DNA of 64,000 bases from Bacteroidia bacterium (GTDB lineage: Bacteria > Bacteroidota > Bacteroidia > UKL13-3). The position numbers and the translations under genes were made by a program. Below, piece by piece: positions 1 to 8,790 of this stretch (its first letter is position 1; each line of letters opens with the position of its first letter). Under the pieces are notes generated by a model, which was not told the origin of the DNA, did not search any database, and saw only the letters and a program-made list of their open reading frames with translations. The stretch is from NCBI GenBank assembly GCA_023151275.1, contig JAKLJI010000002.1, forward strand, positions 152,800 through 216,799, read 5' to 3'.

Positions 1-179
1 AAGCTCATGCCTGTTTGAAGTTTATTTTTCATCCCTCGCAAAGGGCTTGGCCAGAACCGGCCAATATGCTGAACGAAAGACTGAAAAAAGCTTTTGAAAG
101 CAAAAAAACCAAAGAGTTTTTGAAGATTTCCAAGGAATTGATTCAGTGGTCGGATACCAATCAACAAGGACTGGTTTAG
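1..179 (+). CDS. C-terminal fragment of an unidentified protein (cut by window edge)
   Basis: An open frame enters from the left edge (first full codon at base 3) and ends at TAG 177-179. The visible 58 residues are basic and polar, with a Pro/Trp-containing segment (HPSQRAWPEP) followed by a likely helical stretch rich in Lys, Glu and Phe, ending in DTNQQGLV. I do not recognise the family. It converges on recQ with only 25 bases between the stop codons and no obvious terminator hairpin. It is called coding because the frame is uninterrupted and its codon use resembles the neighbours. Confidence 0.55.
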   Translation, partial: AHACLKFIFHPSQRAWPEPANMLNERLKKAFESKKTKEFLKISKELIQWSDTNQQGLV

Positions 180-204
180 CAATGGGCGAAATCTATTAAC
201 CCAA

Positions 205-2109
205 TCAAGTCTCAGAAATCCATTTCAATTTCTCGGTAGCATCCAACACCACCGACTTCTCATCAACCAAAATTCTGAGGTAATTTTCCAATTCAATGCG
301 ATTAAATTGGGAAAGCATTGAAACCAAATCGGCAGGACGACAGGGATTTTGAATCAACACCTCCCGAATTTGTTTCCGCATTTCCGGAACATCGCGTTTC
401 AATTGCTTTTTCATTTCCAAGCAAGTATCACAGGTGCCGCAGTTTTCGGTTCGGTATTCATCAAAATAAGCCAGCAATTTATTGGTTCGGCATGCTTCTT
501 TTTCTTCTACAAAAGCAAGCATAGCATCCAATTTACCCTTATAAACTTCCTTGCGAAAGGCATAAAATTGCTCATCAAAACGGATATACGAACTGGATTG
601 CCTCTTCCCCAAAAACTGCAAGCGAATTCCATCCATTTGTTCTTGATAAATGAGCACCTGTTGTTCATGCAAGCTTCGCAGTCTTGCTTTGAATGCGGCA
701 GGTTCAAGCTTTAATCGCTTGGCCAAATATTCTTCACGAATAGAAATTGGTCGATCAAACAAGCCCCCGTAAGTGCGCAGCAGCATCTTAATCAACACAT
801 CCATATCTGCGTTTTCAACCTGATACCGATATAATTCTCCCGGATCTGCCAAAAACTGAATCTTAGATTGCTCGTAAAATGAATCACTCAAGTAAATTAA
901 ACCTTGCTGTGCTAAAATGCTCAAACCAATACGCACAAATGCCGGATCCAATTTCCTGCTCCTGGAAAACTCATCAGGATCAAACGGAAAAACGCGATCC
1001 GACTGTCCGCCCAATGGTATATGAAAATAACTGCTTATGGAATCATACAAATTGCGCAAGGCAGATTCTGGCGGGAAATTTTGTTCAAGCCTATTCTTCA
1101 ATTTCACTGCATCATCAGGCGAATTCAAAAGAACACAGTAGCTCTTTTTTCCATCTCGTCCTGCCCTGCCCGCTTCCTGGTAATAGGCCTCCGGACTATC
1201 AGGCATTTCAAGATGAATGACAAAGCGGCAATCGGGTTTATCAATGCCCATTCCAAAAGCATTTGTGCAAGCCATAATGCGAACCTTACCATCAATCCAA
1301 TCTTGTTGCCTTTTGTTTCTTTCTTCAAGCCCCAAACCGGCATGGTAAAACGAAGCAGAAATTCCATTCTTTTGAAGAAGCTGCGCCACCTCAACTGTAC
1401 CCTTTCGACTGCGGGTGTAAACCAAACCACTGCCCTTTAAATTGGAAACAATATGCAGCAATTGCGCTTCCTTATTCTCTGTATTTCGCACCACATAAGC
1501 CAGATTCTCCCGATGAAAACTTCCCAGAAATTCCTTTCCGTTGGTGAATTTCAGAATTTCCATCATATCCTTTCTTACCCGGGCAGTAGCACTTGCCGTA
1601 AGTGCTAAGAAGGGCACCTTCGGAAACAAGGGCCTTAGCTCTGCAATTTCGCGGTACTCGGGTCTAAAATCATAACCCCATTGGCTGATGCAATGTGCCT
1701 CATCAATGGCAATCAAGCGAATGGGCAAATCGGGCAAATTGGCTTGAAACAATTTAGATTTCAGCCGCTCCGGACTTACATACAAAAACTGCACTTGTTC
1801 ATGCATGGCATTGCCCAAAATAGCTTTAATCTCGTTTGGATGTTGGCCGGAATACAAGGCTTCTGCTTGAATACCCATTTTGCGTAAGCGTTCAACCTGG
1901 TCCTTCATTAGGGCAACTAGCGGTGAAATAACCAGACACAATCCACCCAAACACAAAGCCGGAACCTGAAAACAAACAGATTTTCCGCCACCTGTGGGCA
2001 ACAAAGCCAAGGTATCATTTCCTGCTAAAACAGATTCAATGATTTCTTCCTGAAGGGGACGGAATGCCTTATGCCCCCAATACCTTTCTAAGATTTCGCG
2101 GGCCTTCAT
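205..2109 (-). CDS. recQ: RecQ-family ATP-dependent DNA helicase
   Basis: A 634-residue superfamily 2 DNA helicase, expected to unwind DNA 3' to 5' in recombination and fork repair. The RecQ core is clear: motif 0 near residues 16-20 (FRPLQ), Walker A T39-S44 (TGGGKS), motif II DEAH near residue 136 followed by CISQWGYDFRPEY, and motif VI with QEAGRAGRDG near 320. A winged-helix-like region follows. The zinc-type cysteine cluster (C then NCGTCDTC) lies near residues 540-565, well after the position it has in E. coli RecQ, and there is no HRDC domain. This layout matches the short RecQ-like proteins found in many Bacteroidota. It starts 4 bases after the lolD-like stop, so the two probably share a transcript. 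Confidence 0.95.
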   Translation of the reverse strand: MKAREILERYWGHKAFRPLQEEIIESVLAGNDTLALLPTGGGKSVCFQVPALCLGGLCLVISPLVALMKDQVERLRKMGIQAEALYSGQHPNEIKAILGNAMHEQVQFLYVSPERLKSKLFQANLPDLPIRLIAIDEAHCISQWGYDFRPEYREIAELRPLFPKVPFLALTASATARVRKDMMEILKFTNGKEFLGSFHRENLAYVVRNTENKEAQLLHIVSNLKGSGLVYTRSRKGTVEVAQLLQKNGISASFYHAGLGLEERNKRQQDWIDGKVRIMACTNAFGMGIDKPDCRFVIHLEMPDSPEAYYQEAGRAGRDGKKSYCVLLNSPDDAVKLKNRLEQNFPPESALRNLYDSISSYFHIPLGGQSDRVFPFDPDEFSRSRKLDPAFVRIGLSILAQQGLIYLSDSFYEQSKIQFLADPGELYRYQVENADMDVLIKMLLRTYGGLFDRPISIREEYLAKRLKLEPAAFKARLRSLHEQQVLIYQEQMDGIRLQFLGKRQSSSYIRFDEQFYAFRKEVYKGKLDAMLAFVEEKEACRTNKLLAYFDEYRTENCGTCDTCLEMKKQLKRDVPEMRKQIREVLIQNPCRPADLVSMLSQFNRIELENYLRILVDEKSVVLDATEKLKWISET

Positions 2110-2113
2110 GCAC

Positions 2114-2767
2114 TTAGTAAACTATTCTTCCATCTCTGATGGTAAGCATTCTATCGCTTCTGCCGGCCAATTCCTGGTTGTGCGTAACAATGACAAAGGT
2201 TTGATTGAAGCGTTGGCGCAGATCAAAAAACAAATCATGCAAAGCATGAGCGGATTGGGAATCCAAATTCCCGGATGGTTCATCGGCAAGAATTACCGCC
2301 GGTCCATTGATAAGGGCCCTGGCAACAGCAACCCGCTGCTGCTCTCCTCCCGATAATTCAGAGGGTTTATGGTCGGCTCGGTCCTTTAGACCTAAAATCT
2401 CTAACAATTCCATGGCCTTTCTTGCGGATTCCTTTTTTGAAATTCCTTGAATCCATGAAGGAATACAAATGTTTTCAACAGCTGAGAACTCAGGCAGGAG
2501 TTGATGAAATTGAAAGATAAATCCAATTTTTCGGTTTCTGAAATCAGCCAAAGCATTGCCTTTAAGTGATAACACATCAACCCCGTCAATGGTCAAACTG
2601 CCTTGATCGGCCTTGTCTAAGGTTCCTAAAATCTGCAACAAAGTGGTTTTTCCTGCACCGGAAGCCCCAACAATTGAAACCACCTCACCTGCTCCAATGG
2701 CTAAATCGATACCTTTTAAAACCTGAAGTCCGGAATAGGATTTTGTGAGTTGGGAGGCCTTAATCAT
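2114..2767 (-). CDS. LolD/MacB-type ABC transporter ATP-binding protein
   Basis: A 217-residue ABC ATPase of the LolD/MacB/FtsE class, which powers lipoprotein release or other mechanotransmission-type export. Walker A is GASGAGKT near residues 35-42, the signature is LSGGEQQR, and Walker B is VILADEP followed by SGNLD. The frame is open further upstream, but ATG at 2767 fits the family N-terminus ([11 protein letters not shown]) and lies just downstream of a -7 element TATTTTTG at 2780-2773. No permease is adjacent; the nearest FtsX-type permease in the window is 25 kb away and also alone. The exact substrate cannot be read from sequence. It is likely cotranscribed with recQ. Confidence 0.9.
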   Translation of the reverse strand: MIKASQLTKSYSGLQVLKGIDLAIGAGEVVSIVGASGAGKTTLLQILGTLDKADQGSLTIDGVDVLSLKGNALADFRNRKIGFIFQFHQLLPEFSAVENICIPSWIQGISKKESARKAMELLEILGLKDRADHKPSELSGGEQQRVAVARALINGPAVILADEPSGNLDSQSAHALHDLFFDLRQRFNQTFVIVTHNQELAGRSDRMLTIRDGRIVY

Positions 2768-2772
2768 TGAAA

Positions 2773-2780
2773 CAAAAATA
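2773..2780 (-). promoter_or_regulatory. -7 promoter element of the lolD-like/recQ operon
   Basis: TATTTTTG on the minus strand matches the Bacteroidota -7 consensus TAnnTTTG exactly. It lies 5 bases before the ATG at 2767, which predicts a leaderless or nearly leaderless message. No convincing -33 TTTG at the usual 19-base distance was found. Confidence 0.5.
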
Positions 2781-2896
2781 AGAAAAGCAGTTGCTTTCAG
2801 TCCCAAATTTTATAAGTCACTGACTTTTAGAAAGAATAATATAGTGGTTGATTTTTGCACATTCGTTAAAATCCTTTCAATTGACTCAGAAAAAAG

Positions 2897-2904
2897 TAAA
2901 TTCG
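2897..2904 (+). promoter_or_regulatory. Putative -7 element of sucC
   Basis: TAAATTCG resembles TAnnTTTG with one change and lies 17 bases before the sucC ATG at 2922. A weak TTTC at 2875-2878, 18 bases upstream, could serve as the -33 element. The same octamer occurs before sdhC at 30555. Confidence 0.35.
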
Positions 2905-2921
2905 CAGCAAATTTTTTCAGA

Positions 2922-4142
2922 ATGAACATTCATGAATTCCAGGCCAAACAAATACTCAAATCGTTTGGCGTTGCCGTGCAAGAAGGGATAGTTGCCGAAA
3001 CCCCTGATCAGGCTTATGAGGCTGCACTTAAATTAAAAGAGCAGTTCGGAAGCGATTTCGTTGTTGTGAAAGCTCAGATTCACGCCGGTGGTCGCGGAAA
3101 AGGCACCATAATTGGAAAAGACCAACGCGGAGTGGCCGTTGCCAAAAATGCCGATAAAGCAAAAGAAATTGCAGGCAACCTTTTGGGTGGTACCTTGGTA
3201 ACCATTCAAACTGGTCCTAAAGGAAAACTTGTTAGCAAAGTATTGGTGGCTCAGGATGTGTACTATCCAGGTCCTAATTCAACCAAAGAGTTTTACATGA
3301 GTGTAATGCTTGACCGTTCACAAAGCAAAAACATCATTGTTTACTCTACCGAAGGTGGAATGGACATTGAGCATGTTGCTGAAACTACTCCTCATTTGAT
3401 TTTCAAAGAAACAGTTGACCCTAAAGTAGGTCTTCAAGGTTTCCAAGCGCGTAAAATCGCTTTCAATTTGGGTTGTGAAGGTGAAGCTTTCAAACAAATG
3501 GTAAAATTTGTAACAGCACTTTACCGTGCTTATGACAATTCGGATGCTGCCATGTTTGAAATCAATCCGGTTTTGCGCACTTCAGATGATAAAATCATAG
3601 CTGTTGACGGCAAAGTGAACATTGATGACAATGCGCTTTACCGCCATGCTGATTACGAAGCCATGCGCGACGTAACTGAAGAAGACCCAACCGAAGTTGA
3701 AGCCAAAGAATTCAACCTAAACTACGTAAAACTTGACGGAAACGTGGGTTGTATGGTGAATGGTGCCGGTCTTGCTATGGCTACCATGGATATCATCAAA
3801 CTTTCAGGTGGTGAGCCAGCTAACTTCTTAGATGTTGGTGGAACTGCAAATGCTAAAACGGTTGAAGCCGGTTTCCGCATTATCTTAAAAGACCCGAACG
3901 TAAAAGCAATCTTGATTAACATTTTTGGTGGTATCGTTCGTTGCGACCGTGTTGCTCAAGGTGTTGTAGATGCTTATACCTCAATTGGAAATATTCCAGT
4001 GCCAATTATCGTTCGTCTTCAGGGAACAAACGCTGAAGCAGCGAAAAAACTAATCGACGAATCTGGTTTGAAAGTATATTCAGCTATCGTATTGAAAGAA
4101 GCTGCTGACTTGGTTCAGAAAGCTGTTGAAGGAACAATCTAA
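2922..4142 (+). CDS. sucC: Succinate-CoA ligase (ADP-forming) subunit beta
   Basis: A 406-residue TCA-cycle enzyme subunit that carries nucleotide binding and joins succinate and CoA with the alpha subunit SucD. The N-terminal ATP-grasp domain begins MNIHEFQAKQILKSFGV, with the glycine-rich AGGRGKG loop near residue 54. The metal/nucleotide segment EINPVL and the C-terminal CoA-ligase domain (NIFGGIVRCDRVAQG) are intact. The frame is open upstream to 2745, but the ATG at 2922 matches the family start. Length is slightly above the 388 residues of E. coli SucC. sucD is not adjacent, so the pair is split in this genome. A strong hairpin terminator follows. Confidence 0.97.
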   Translation: MNIHEFQAKQILKSFGVAVQEGIVAETPDQAYEAALKLKEQFGSDFVVVKAQIHAGGRGKGTIIGKDQRGVAVAKNADKAKEIAGNLLGGTLVTIQTGPKGKLVSKVLVAQDVYYPGPNSTKEFYMSVMLDRSQSKNIIVYSTEGGMDIEHVAETTPHLIFKETVDPKVGLQGFQARKIAFNLGCEGEAFKQMVKFVTALYRAYDNSDAAMFEINPVLRTSDDKIIAVDGKVNIDDNALYRHADYEAMRDVTEEDPTEVEAKEFNLNYVKLDGNVGCMVNGAGLAMATMDIIKLSGGEPANFLDVGGTANAKTVEAGFRIILKDPNVKAILINIFGGIVRCDRVAQGVVDAYTSIGNIPVPIIVRLQGTNAEAAKKLIDESGLKVYSAIVLKEAADLVQKAVEGTI

Positions 4143-4162
4143 TTCGATTTTCATTCGATAGA

Positions 4163-4194
4163 AAAAGCTGTCAATTTTTTGGCAGCTTTTTTTT
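4163..4194 (+). terminator. Rho-independent terminator of sucC
   Basis: A 9-bp stem (AAGCTGTCA pairing with TGGCAGCTT, one G-U) with a 6-base loop is followed by a run of T residues to 4194, directly downstream of the sucC stop. Confidence 0.85.
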
Positions 4195-4255
4195 ATGGTT
4201 CTGTTCCTAATTTATCTCATTCCTTCTTATTCTCTCAATTACCTAATTTTGAGCT

Positions 4256-4870
4256 ATGTTAGTTCAGCTTCATCCCAAGAACCCAAATCCAAGGGATGTA
4301 AAAAAAGTAATTGATACCCTCGCCAAAGACGGAGTAATAATTATTCCAACAGATACCATTTATGCCATGGCGTGCAGGTTGGATAGTAGAAAAGGAATTG
4401 AGCGTATGGCTAGAATTTCAGGAAAGAAAGTAGAAAAGGTAAACTTTTCACTGCTTTGCTCCGATTTATCACATATCGCCGATTATACTGTTGTAATCGA
4501 TAAACATGTATTCCGGTTGATGAAAAACAACCTTCCTGGCCCCTTTACTTTTATTCTAGGAGCTAACAAAGAAACAAGTAGATACTTCAGTGGCAACAAG
4601 AAAACCATTGGCATTCGTGTACCCGACAATATCATCGCTCAAACTTTAGTTGCCGAGGCTGGAATTCCACTACTTGTAACCACCATTCATTCCGATGATG
4701 AAATTATTGAGTACATGACCGACCCCGAAGAAATTCACGATAAATTTGAAAATTTGGTTGACTTGGTGGTAGATGGCGGCGCTGGAGGAAATATTCCTTC
4801 GACCATTATTGATTGCTTAGAGGATGAGCCTTTGTTGATTCGGGAGGGAAAAGGAAAAATCGTTTATTAG
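4256..4870 (+). CDS. YciO/Sua5/YrdC-family protein (threonylcarbamoyl-AMP synthase-like)
   Basis: A 204-residue single-domain protein of the Sua5/YrdC/YciO/YwlC superfamily. It resembles E. coli YciO in length and in motifs: IIPTDTIYAM near 30-39, a basic KKTIGIRVP segment near 120, and IPSTIIDC near 182. Sua5/TsaC members make the threonylcarbamoyl-AMP used for t6A tRNA modification; YciO itself is a weaker or uncertain relative. The C-terminal Sua5 domain is absent. The last 65 bases overlap the 3' end of the convergent secreted-protein gene. I am confident of the superfamily and less so of the exact activity, since another TsaC may exist elsewhere in the genome. Confidence 0.9.
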   Translation: MLVQLHPKNPNPRDVKKVIDTLAKDGVIIIPTDTIYAMACRLDSRKGIERMARISGKKVEKVNFSLLCSDLSHIADYTVVIDKHVFRLMKNNLPGPFTFILGANKETSRYFSGNKKTIGIRVPDNIIAQTLVAEAGIPLLVTTIHSDDEIIEYMTDPEEIHDKFENLVDLVVDGGAGGNIPSTIIDCLEDEPLLIREGKGKIVY

Positions 4871-5765
4871 CAACTTGTTTCTTTTTGCCAATTAACACGC
4901 CAATGGCAATTGAAAATTGGTCGGCATGACCCCATTCATTGTTGCCTCCTCCAAAAAAACCAATTTGCTGAAAAATATCTTCTAATCTCGGTTCCCTTTT
5001 TTGGGGACCTGTTCTTTCAATATCCTTATGGTCCTTCCGACCGGTTCCCAATCCATAAGTAAAAGAAAGCGCAATGCGGTCGTAAAAAATCCATTGCCTA
5101 CCAATTGAAAAGAGAAAAGCCTTTCCCCAAACCTGTCGCTTAATGGTATTGAATGGATCCCCGGGTGCCGGATAAGAATCATCCCACCATTTTTCTTCGA
5201 CTACAAAACTAGATTGGAAATATTCTGCCTGGGCAAACCACCCGTTCAGTAGATGCGGATGGTATTTCGTTGCCCGCTTTCGTTGAAAGGTGTATTTCAA
5301 TCCAACAGCAGCTTCCAGGCCACTTACATGGTCAATATCTCCGGTTTGACTTCCAACGCCCATCACATTGCATAACAACTTCGCACTAAAGCGAGGATAA
5401 ATGGTCTTCTCCACTCGTAATTTCAGTTGCTCAAAGAAAATGGGCACCAATTCGCTGCTTATCACCCAAGATCGTTGCATAGGATAAGTGGAAAGCGAAG
5501 ATTCCTTATGGGATTTGGGCGGAAAACTAAACAACTTCCCATTTTGAAAACGAATGGAACTCAAGTAAGCACGATCTATACTTTTGGCAACGGTTTGGCT
5601 GCCATCCCAAACCAGGTAATGCACCCTTCGTGGGGTAATATTGGTAACCTTGCAGGAGAGTGAATCTTTTCGATTATCAGCAATCAATACATCTTGTGAG
5701 AACAAGGTTTCAGAAGCCAAAACCAAGTTCAAAAAAAGAAGGAATTGATTGATGCGCTTAATCAT
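4806..5765 (-). CDS. Secreted protein, third of three tandem paralogues (copy C)
   Basis: A 319-residue protein with a signal peptide (MIKRINQFLLFLNLVLASETLFSQ). A short N-terminal module (RKDSLSCKVTNITPRRVHYL) matches the one in the two genes upstream. The remainder has the alternating aromatic and polar pattern of an outer-membrane beta-barrel, including YAQAEYF-like strands and IGRQWIFYDRIALSFTYGLG. It starts 1 base after the stop of copy B, so translation is probably coupled. It is the most divergent copy. Its last roughly 20 residues (after IGVLIGKKK) extend beyond the ends of the paralogues and are encoded over the 3' end of the YciO-like gene. Function unknown. Confidence 0.8.
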   Translation of the reverse strand: MIKRINQFLLFLNLVLASETLFSQDVLIADNRKDSLSCKVTNITPRRVHYLVWDGSQTVAKSIDRAYLSSIRFQNGKLFSFPPKSHKESSLSTYPMQRSWVISSELVPIFFEQLKLRVEKTIYPRFSAKLLCNVMGVGSQTGDIDHVSGLEAAVGLKYTFQRKRATKYHPHLLNGWFAQAEYFQSSFVVEEKWWDDSYPAPGDPFNTIKRQVWGKAFLFSIGRQWIFYDRIALSFTYGLGTGRKDHKDIERTGPQKREPRLEDIFQQIGFFGGGNNEWGHADQFSIAIGVLIGKKKQVANKRFFLFPPESTKAHPLSNQ

Positions 5766-5766
5766 C

Positions 5767-6687
5767 TCATTTTTTCAATTTAGGCAATTTAACATTCGTT
5801 AAAAAACCAAGCCGTAAACCATAATTGAATACAAAATTAGGGCCATCGGTATCAATGCCATAAAAACCCAGGTTAAAGGATTCATCATCGAGTGGACCTC
5901 CATAATTTGAACCACTCTGACCCGCCGGATAGACCGTATTATCAGTGAAGTTTTTCTTTCCGATTCCGGGTGCCAAGAACAAATCCAGACAAACTGCATC
6001 CGAGAAAACCCATTGTTTCCCAAAATTTAAAAACAAGCCATAGCCAAAAACTGAGTTTTTTGCTTCAAACGTTTTATAAGTATAACTTGGTGCATAGGTA
6101 GAATACCCACTAGTTGTTGTAACTGAAAAATAGGTCAGCATTAGTTCAGGTTTAACATAGGCACCTTTTAATAAGTGCGAATACCGCATTCCGCGTAAAT
6201 AAAAATCGGGCGTATTAATAAACTTGTATCCAAAGCCCAAAGCAACACCTGAAGCCTTATCGTATTCTTCAAAAGTATTTACTCCAACTCCTATAATATT
6301 CAAACTTACTTCCCTGCTTCTGCCCGGCTTGAGGCTTTGCTCAGCTGTCACAACAAATTGGTCACCCAAAAAATCAAAAGGAGTGATTTTAAAAGCAAAC
6401 TTTTTCTGGTTGATATAATTCTCTGCATTGTCGAATTCCGACTCAGCAAATTTGAATTCCTGGCCATTGGTGAAAATAATTTTTAGCACCCGATCCCTGG
6501 GTTGAGTAAAAATGGGCATCAAGGAATCAACCGGCCATTGCTTGTACTTAATGACTTCGGTACCAATTTCGGTTACCTTCACCAAAAGGGTATCCCCCTT
6601 TAAACGCATAACCATTTTATCCTGGGCCTTGAGGCAAATACCCATCAGAAAAAACGGCACAAAAATAAAAGCGTAAATTTTACTCAT
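5767..6687 (-). CDS. Secreted protein, second of three tandem paralogues (copy B)
   Basis: A 306-residue protein with signal peptide (MSKIYAFIFVPFFLMGICLKAQ). The N-terminal module GDTLLVKVTEIGTEVIKYKQ (about residues 31-50) is a motif seen in many Bacteroidota envelope proteins; the rest looks like a small outer-membrane beta-barrel ending NYGLRLGFL. Shared blocks with copy A include YKFINTPDFYLRGMRYSHLLKG and NFGKQWVFSDAVCLDL. It overlaps copy A by 4 bases (ATGA) and is followed 1 base later by copy C. Function unknown; tandem duplication is the clear inference. Confidence 0.85.
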   Translation of the reverse strand: MSKIYAFIFVPFFLMGICLKAQDKMVMRLKGDTLLVKVTEIGTEVIKYKQWPVDSLMPIFTQPRDRVLKIIFTNGQEFKFAESEFDNAENYINQKKFAFKITPFDFLGDQFVVTAEQSLKPGRSREVSLNIIGVGVNTFEEYDKASGVALGFGYKFINTPDFYLRGMRYSHLLKGAYVKPELMLTYFSVTTTSGYSTYAPSYTYKTFEAKNSVFGYGLFLNFGKQWVFSDAVCLDLFLAPGIGKKNFTDNTVYPAGQSGSNYGGPLDDESFNLGFYGIDTDGPNFVFNYGLRLGFLTNVKLPKLKK

Positions 6688-7532
6688 TTTGAATTCTTCA
6701 ACAAATAGCCCAGCCGCAAACCAAAACTAAAACACATTCGAACTCCCGGGTTAAAACCATTATAATCAAAACTTGGAACATATACAAAACCATAAGGGAT
6801 AACCACACCCTCATCCGAAAGTACTGAGTTTGAGTTATTGTCTGAAAGCGTATTTTTATAACCAAGTCCAACCCCGGCATACAAGTCCACACACATAGCA
6901 TCATCAAATACCCATTGCTTGCCAAAATTCAGCATACCAGCCAAGCCAATGTAATTATCATTTAAAATCTGGTAGTAAGTGCCAATAACCTCTGGTTTGA
7001 TATAACTTCCTTTAAGAATGTGCATATACCGCATACCATCAATATAGTAATCTGGTGTATTAATGAATTTGTAACCTGATTTCAGGGTAATGCCGGATGG
7101 GTTTCCGAATAATTCCCGAGACAATCCAAGTCCAATTCCATGGATTGAGTATTCATAACTTCTTCCAGGCTTGATACTTTTTTCAAAACTAATACCGGTT
7201 TGAGCTACAAGTAAACCAAAGGGAGCAATTTTAATGGCCATTTTGCGCTGGTTGGCATAATTGCCTGGGTCTGAAAAACCATCCTCGTAAAATTTCATTT
7301 GCTGGCCGTTTGAAAAAATTATCTTTTTCAAACGACTCGTTCTTTCTTCAATCAAAGGAAAATCGTCTGAAACCGGCCAAAGTTTATAGGTAATTTTCTC
7401 AGTCCCTACCTCAACTACCTTTACCAACAAGGTATCTGAAGTGCTGCGAAATATCAATTTATCTTGGGCTTTTCCAAGGTTAATGTTCAGAAGGAAAAGC
7501 GTCAAAATGATAACTGGGCGAAATTGAATCAT
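6684..7532 (-). CDS. Secreted protein, first of three tandem paralogues (copy A)
   Basis: A 282-residue protein. ATG at 7532 is preferred because it gives a normal signal peptide (MIQFRPVIILTLFLLNINLGKAQ), while the longer open frame runs back through the promoter. The module SDTLLVKVVEVGTEKITYKL is followed by beta-strand-rich sequence with FINTPDYYIDGMRYMHILKG and NFGKQWVFDDAMCVDLYAG, close to copy B. It ends GLRLGYLLKNSK. The gene opens a coupled three-gene operon. Likely location is the outer membrane; no enzymatic motif was seen. Confidence 0.85.
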   Translation of the reverse strand: MIQFRPVIILTLFLLNINLGKAQDKLIFRSTSDTLLVKVVEVGTEKITYKLWPVSDDFPLIEERTSRLKKIIFSNGQQMKFYEDGFSDPGNYANQRKMAIKIAPFGLLVAQTGISFEKSIKPGRSYEYSIHGIGLGLSRELFGNPSGITLKSGYKFINTPDYYIDGMRYMHILKGSYIKPEVIGTYYQILNDNYIGLAGMLNFGKQWVFDDAMCVDLYAGVGLGYKNTLSDNNSNSVLSDEGVVIPYGFVYVPSFDYNGFNPGVRMCFSFGLRLGYLLKNSK

Positions 7533-7556
7533 AGCTTTTTTGTTTGTAAGGTATTC

Positions 7557-7564
7557 CAAAACTA
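7557..7564 (-). promoter_or_regulatory. -7 promoter element of the three-paralogue operon
   Basis: TAGTTTTG on the minus strand matches TAnnTTTG exactly and lies 24 bases before the ATG at 7532. It supports choosing that start over the longer frame. Confidence 0.5.
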
Positions 7565-7764
7565 TTGTCAAACCAAAAGGTGGGCTTTTTCATTAATTAA
7601 GTGGCCCTGAAAAACCTCCACTGATTCCACTTAAAACCTTCTACTAATCAGCTAAAATGAGATCATTGACGCCTCATCAAACCCCAATTTTTTTAGCTTG
7701 GGTTATTTTAGAGCAGGCTTGGTTACTACTTCCTTCTTTATTCGGATTTAGTTTCTTTTGCGGC

Positions 7765-8790
7765 ATGACAAATCCCATATTGGTTGAAATTCATCGCGGT
7801 GGCATTTTGGAAAGCTTCCACAGAGGAGTGGTATGTGTGGTAAATGAAAAAAAAGATGTTGTTTATGCCAAAGGTGATATTCACCAACTCTGTTATCCCC
7901 GTTCTGCCATGAAACTGCTTCAGGTAATTCCTTTGATTGAAAAAGGGGGAATGAGCAAATTTGATTTCAACCTGGAAGAAGTTGCCTTGATGTGTGGCTC
8001 TCACAATGCAGAAGAAAACCATATTCGAGTGTTGAATTCGATACTTGATAAGATTGGCATGAATTATAGCGACCTGGAATGCGGTGCTCAGATGCCAAGT
8101 TCAAAAAAAGACAGTGAAAAGTTGATAAAAAACGACCAAAAACCGGGACCACAGCACAACAATTGCAGCGGGAAACATGCAGGTATGCTTGCACTTTGCA
8201 AGTTGTTAGGGCATGAAACTAAAGGTTATATCCATCCCCAGCATCCCATTCAACAAGAAATACAACAAGTTTGTGCAGACATGTATGAATATCCGGTAGC
8301 TAAAATGGTTTGTGCGCTCGACGGTTGCTCAGCACCCATTTTCTCTATCCCGGTTTATAACCAGGCTTTAGCATATAGAAATTTGTGCGGGAACACTGAA
8401 TTTACTGAAAGTCGAAATCAAGCCCTCGCAGTCATTCGTGAAGCAGTAAGTACATTCCCGTTTATGGTTGCCGGGAGTAAGCGATATTGCACCGATATGA
8501 TGAAAATTACAGCTCCATCTGTGATTGGCAAAACGGGTGCTGAGGGAATTTTTTGCATGAGCTTCACAAATCACAACCTGGGAGTTTGCATCAAAATTGA
8601 TGATGGCAAAATGCAACCTCAATACGCAGTAGCTCAACAACTGCTGGAAGAAAGCGGACTTTTCCCCAATGACCAACTTCAAACCCTCACTCATTACAAA
8701 AAACAGGATATCAAAAATTTCAACCATTTCGTGACAGGTGAATTTCATGCCAATCGCTTAGGAATTGACCCGATTTACTTTCAGAAATAA
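7765..8790 (+). CDS. L-asparaginase II family protein
   Basis: A 341-residue member of the asparaginase II family typified by the Rhizobium etli ReAII enzyme (Pfam Asparaginase_II), which hydrolyses asparagine to aspartate and ammonia and is unrelated to the E. coli AnsA/AnsB fold. The visible blocks are RSAMKLLQ near residue 50, LMCGSHNAEENH near 77, HNNCSGKHAGMLALC near 132, DGCSAPIFSIP near 178 and MVAGSKRYCTDMMK near 235, with the conserved Ser, Lys and paired Cys of the family. ATG at 7765 fits the family (MTNPILVEIHRGG); the longer upstream frame adds a non-homologous hydrophobic piece. No signal peptide, so cytoplasmic. Confidence 0.88.
   Translation: MTNPILVEIHRGGILESFHRGVVCVVNEKKDVVYAKGDIHQLCYPRSAMKLLQVIPLIEKGGMSKFDFNLEEVALMCGSHNAEENHIRVLNSILDKIGMNYSDLECGAQMPSSKKDSEKLIKNDQKPGPQHNNCSGKHAGMLALCKLLGHETKGYIHPQHPIQQEIQQVCADMYEYPVAKMVCALDGCSAPIFSIPVYNQALAYRNLCGNTEFTESRNQALAVIREAVSTFPFMVAGSKRYCTDMMKITAPSVIGKTGAEGIFCMSFTNHNLGVCIKIDDGKMQPQYAVAQQLLEESGLFPNDQLQTLTHYKKQDIKNFNHFVTGEFHANRLGIDPIYFQK

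Noticed and set aside
879-1440. Plus-strand frames opposite recQ
   Set aside because: They are antisense shadows of a well-conserved helicase and show no protein-like features.
7657-7764. N-terminal extension of the asparaginase
   Set aside because: The extra 36 residues are not family-like; ATG 7765 begins the conserved sequence.
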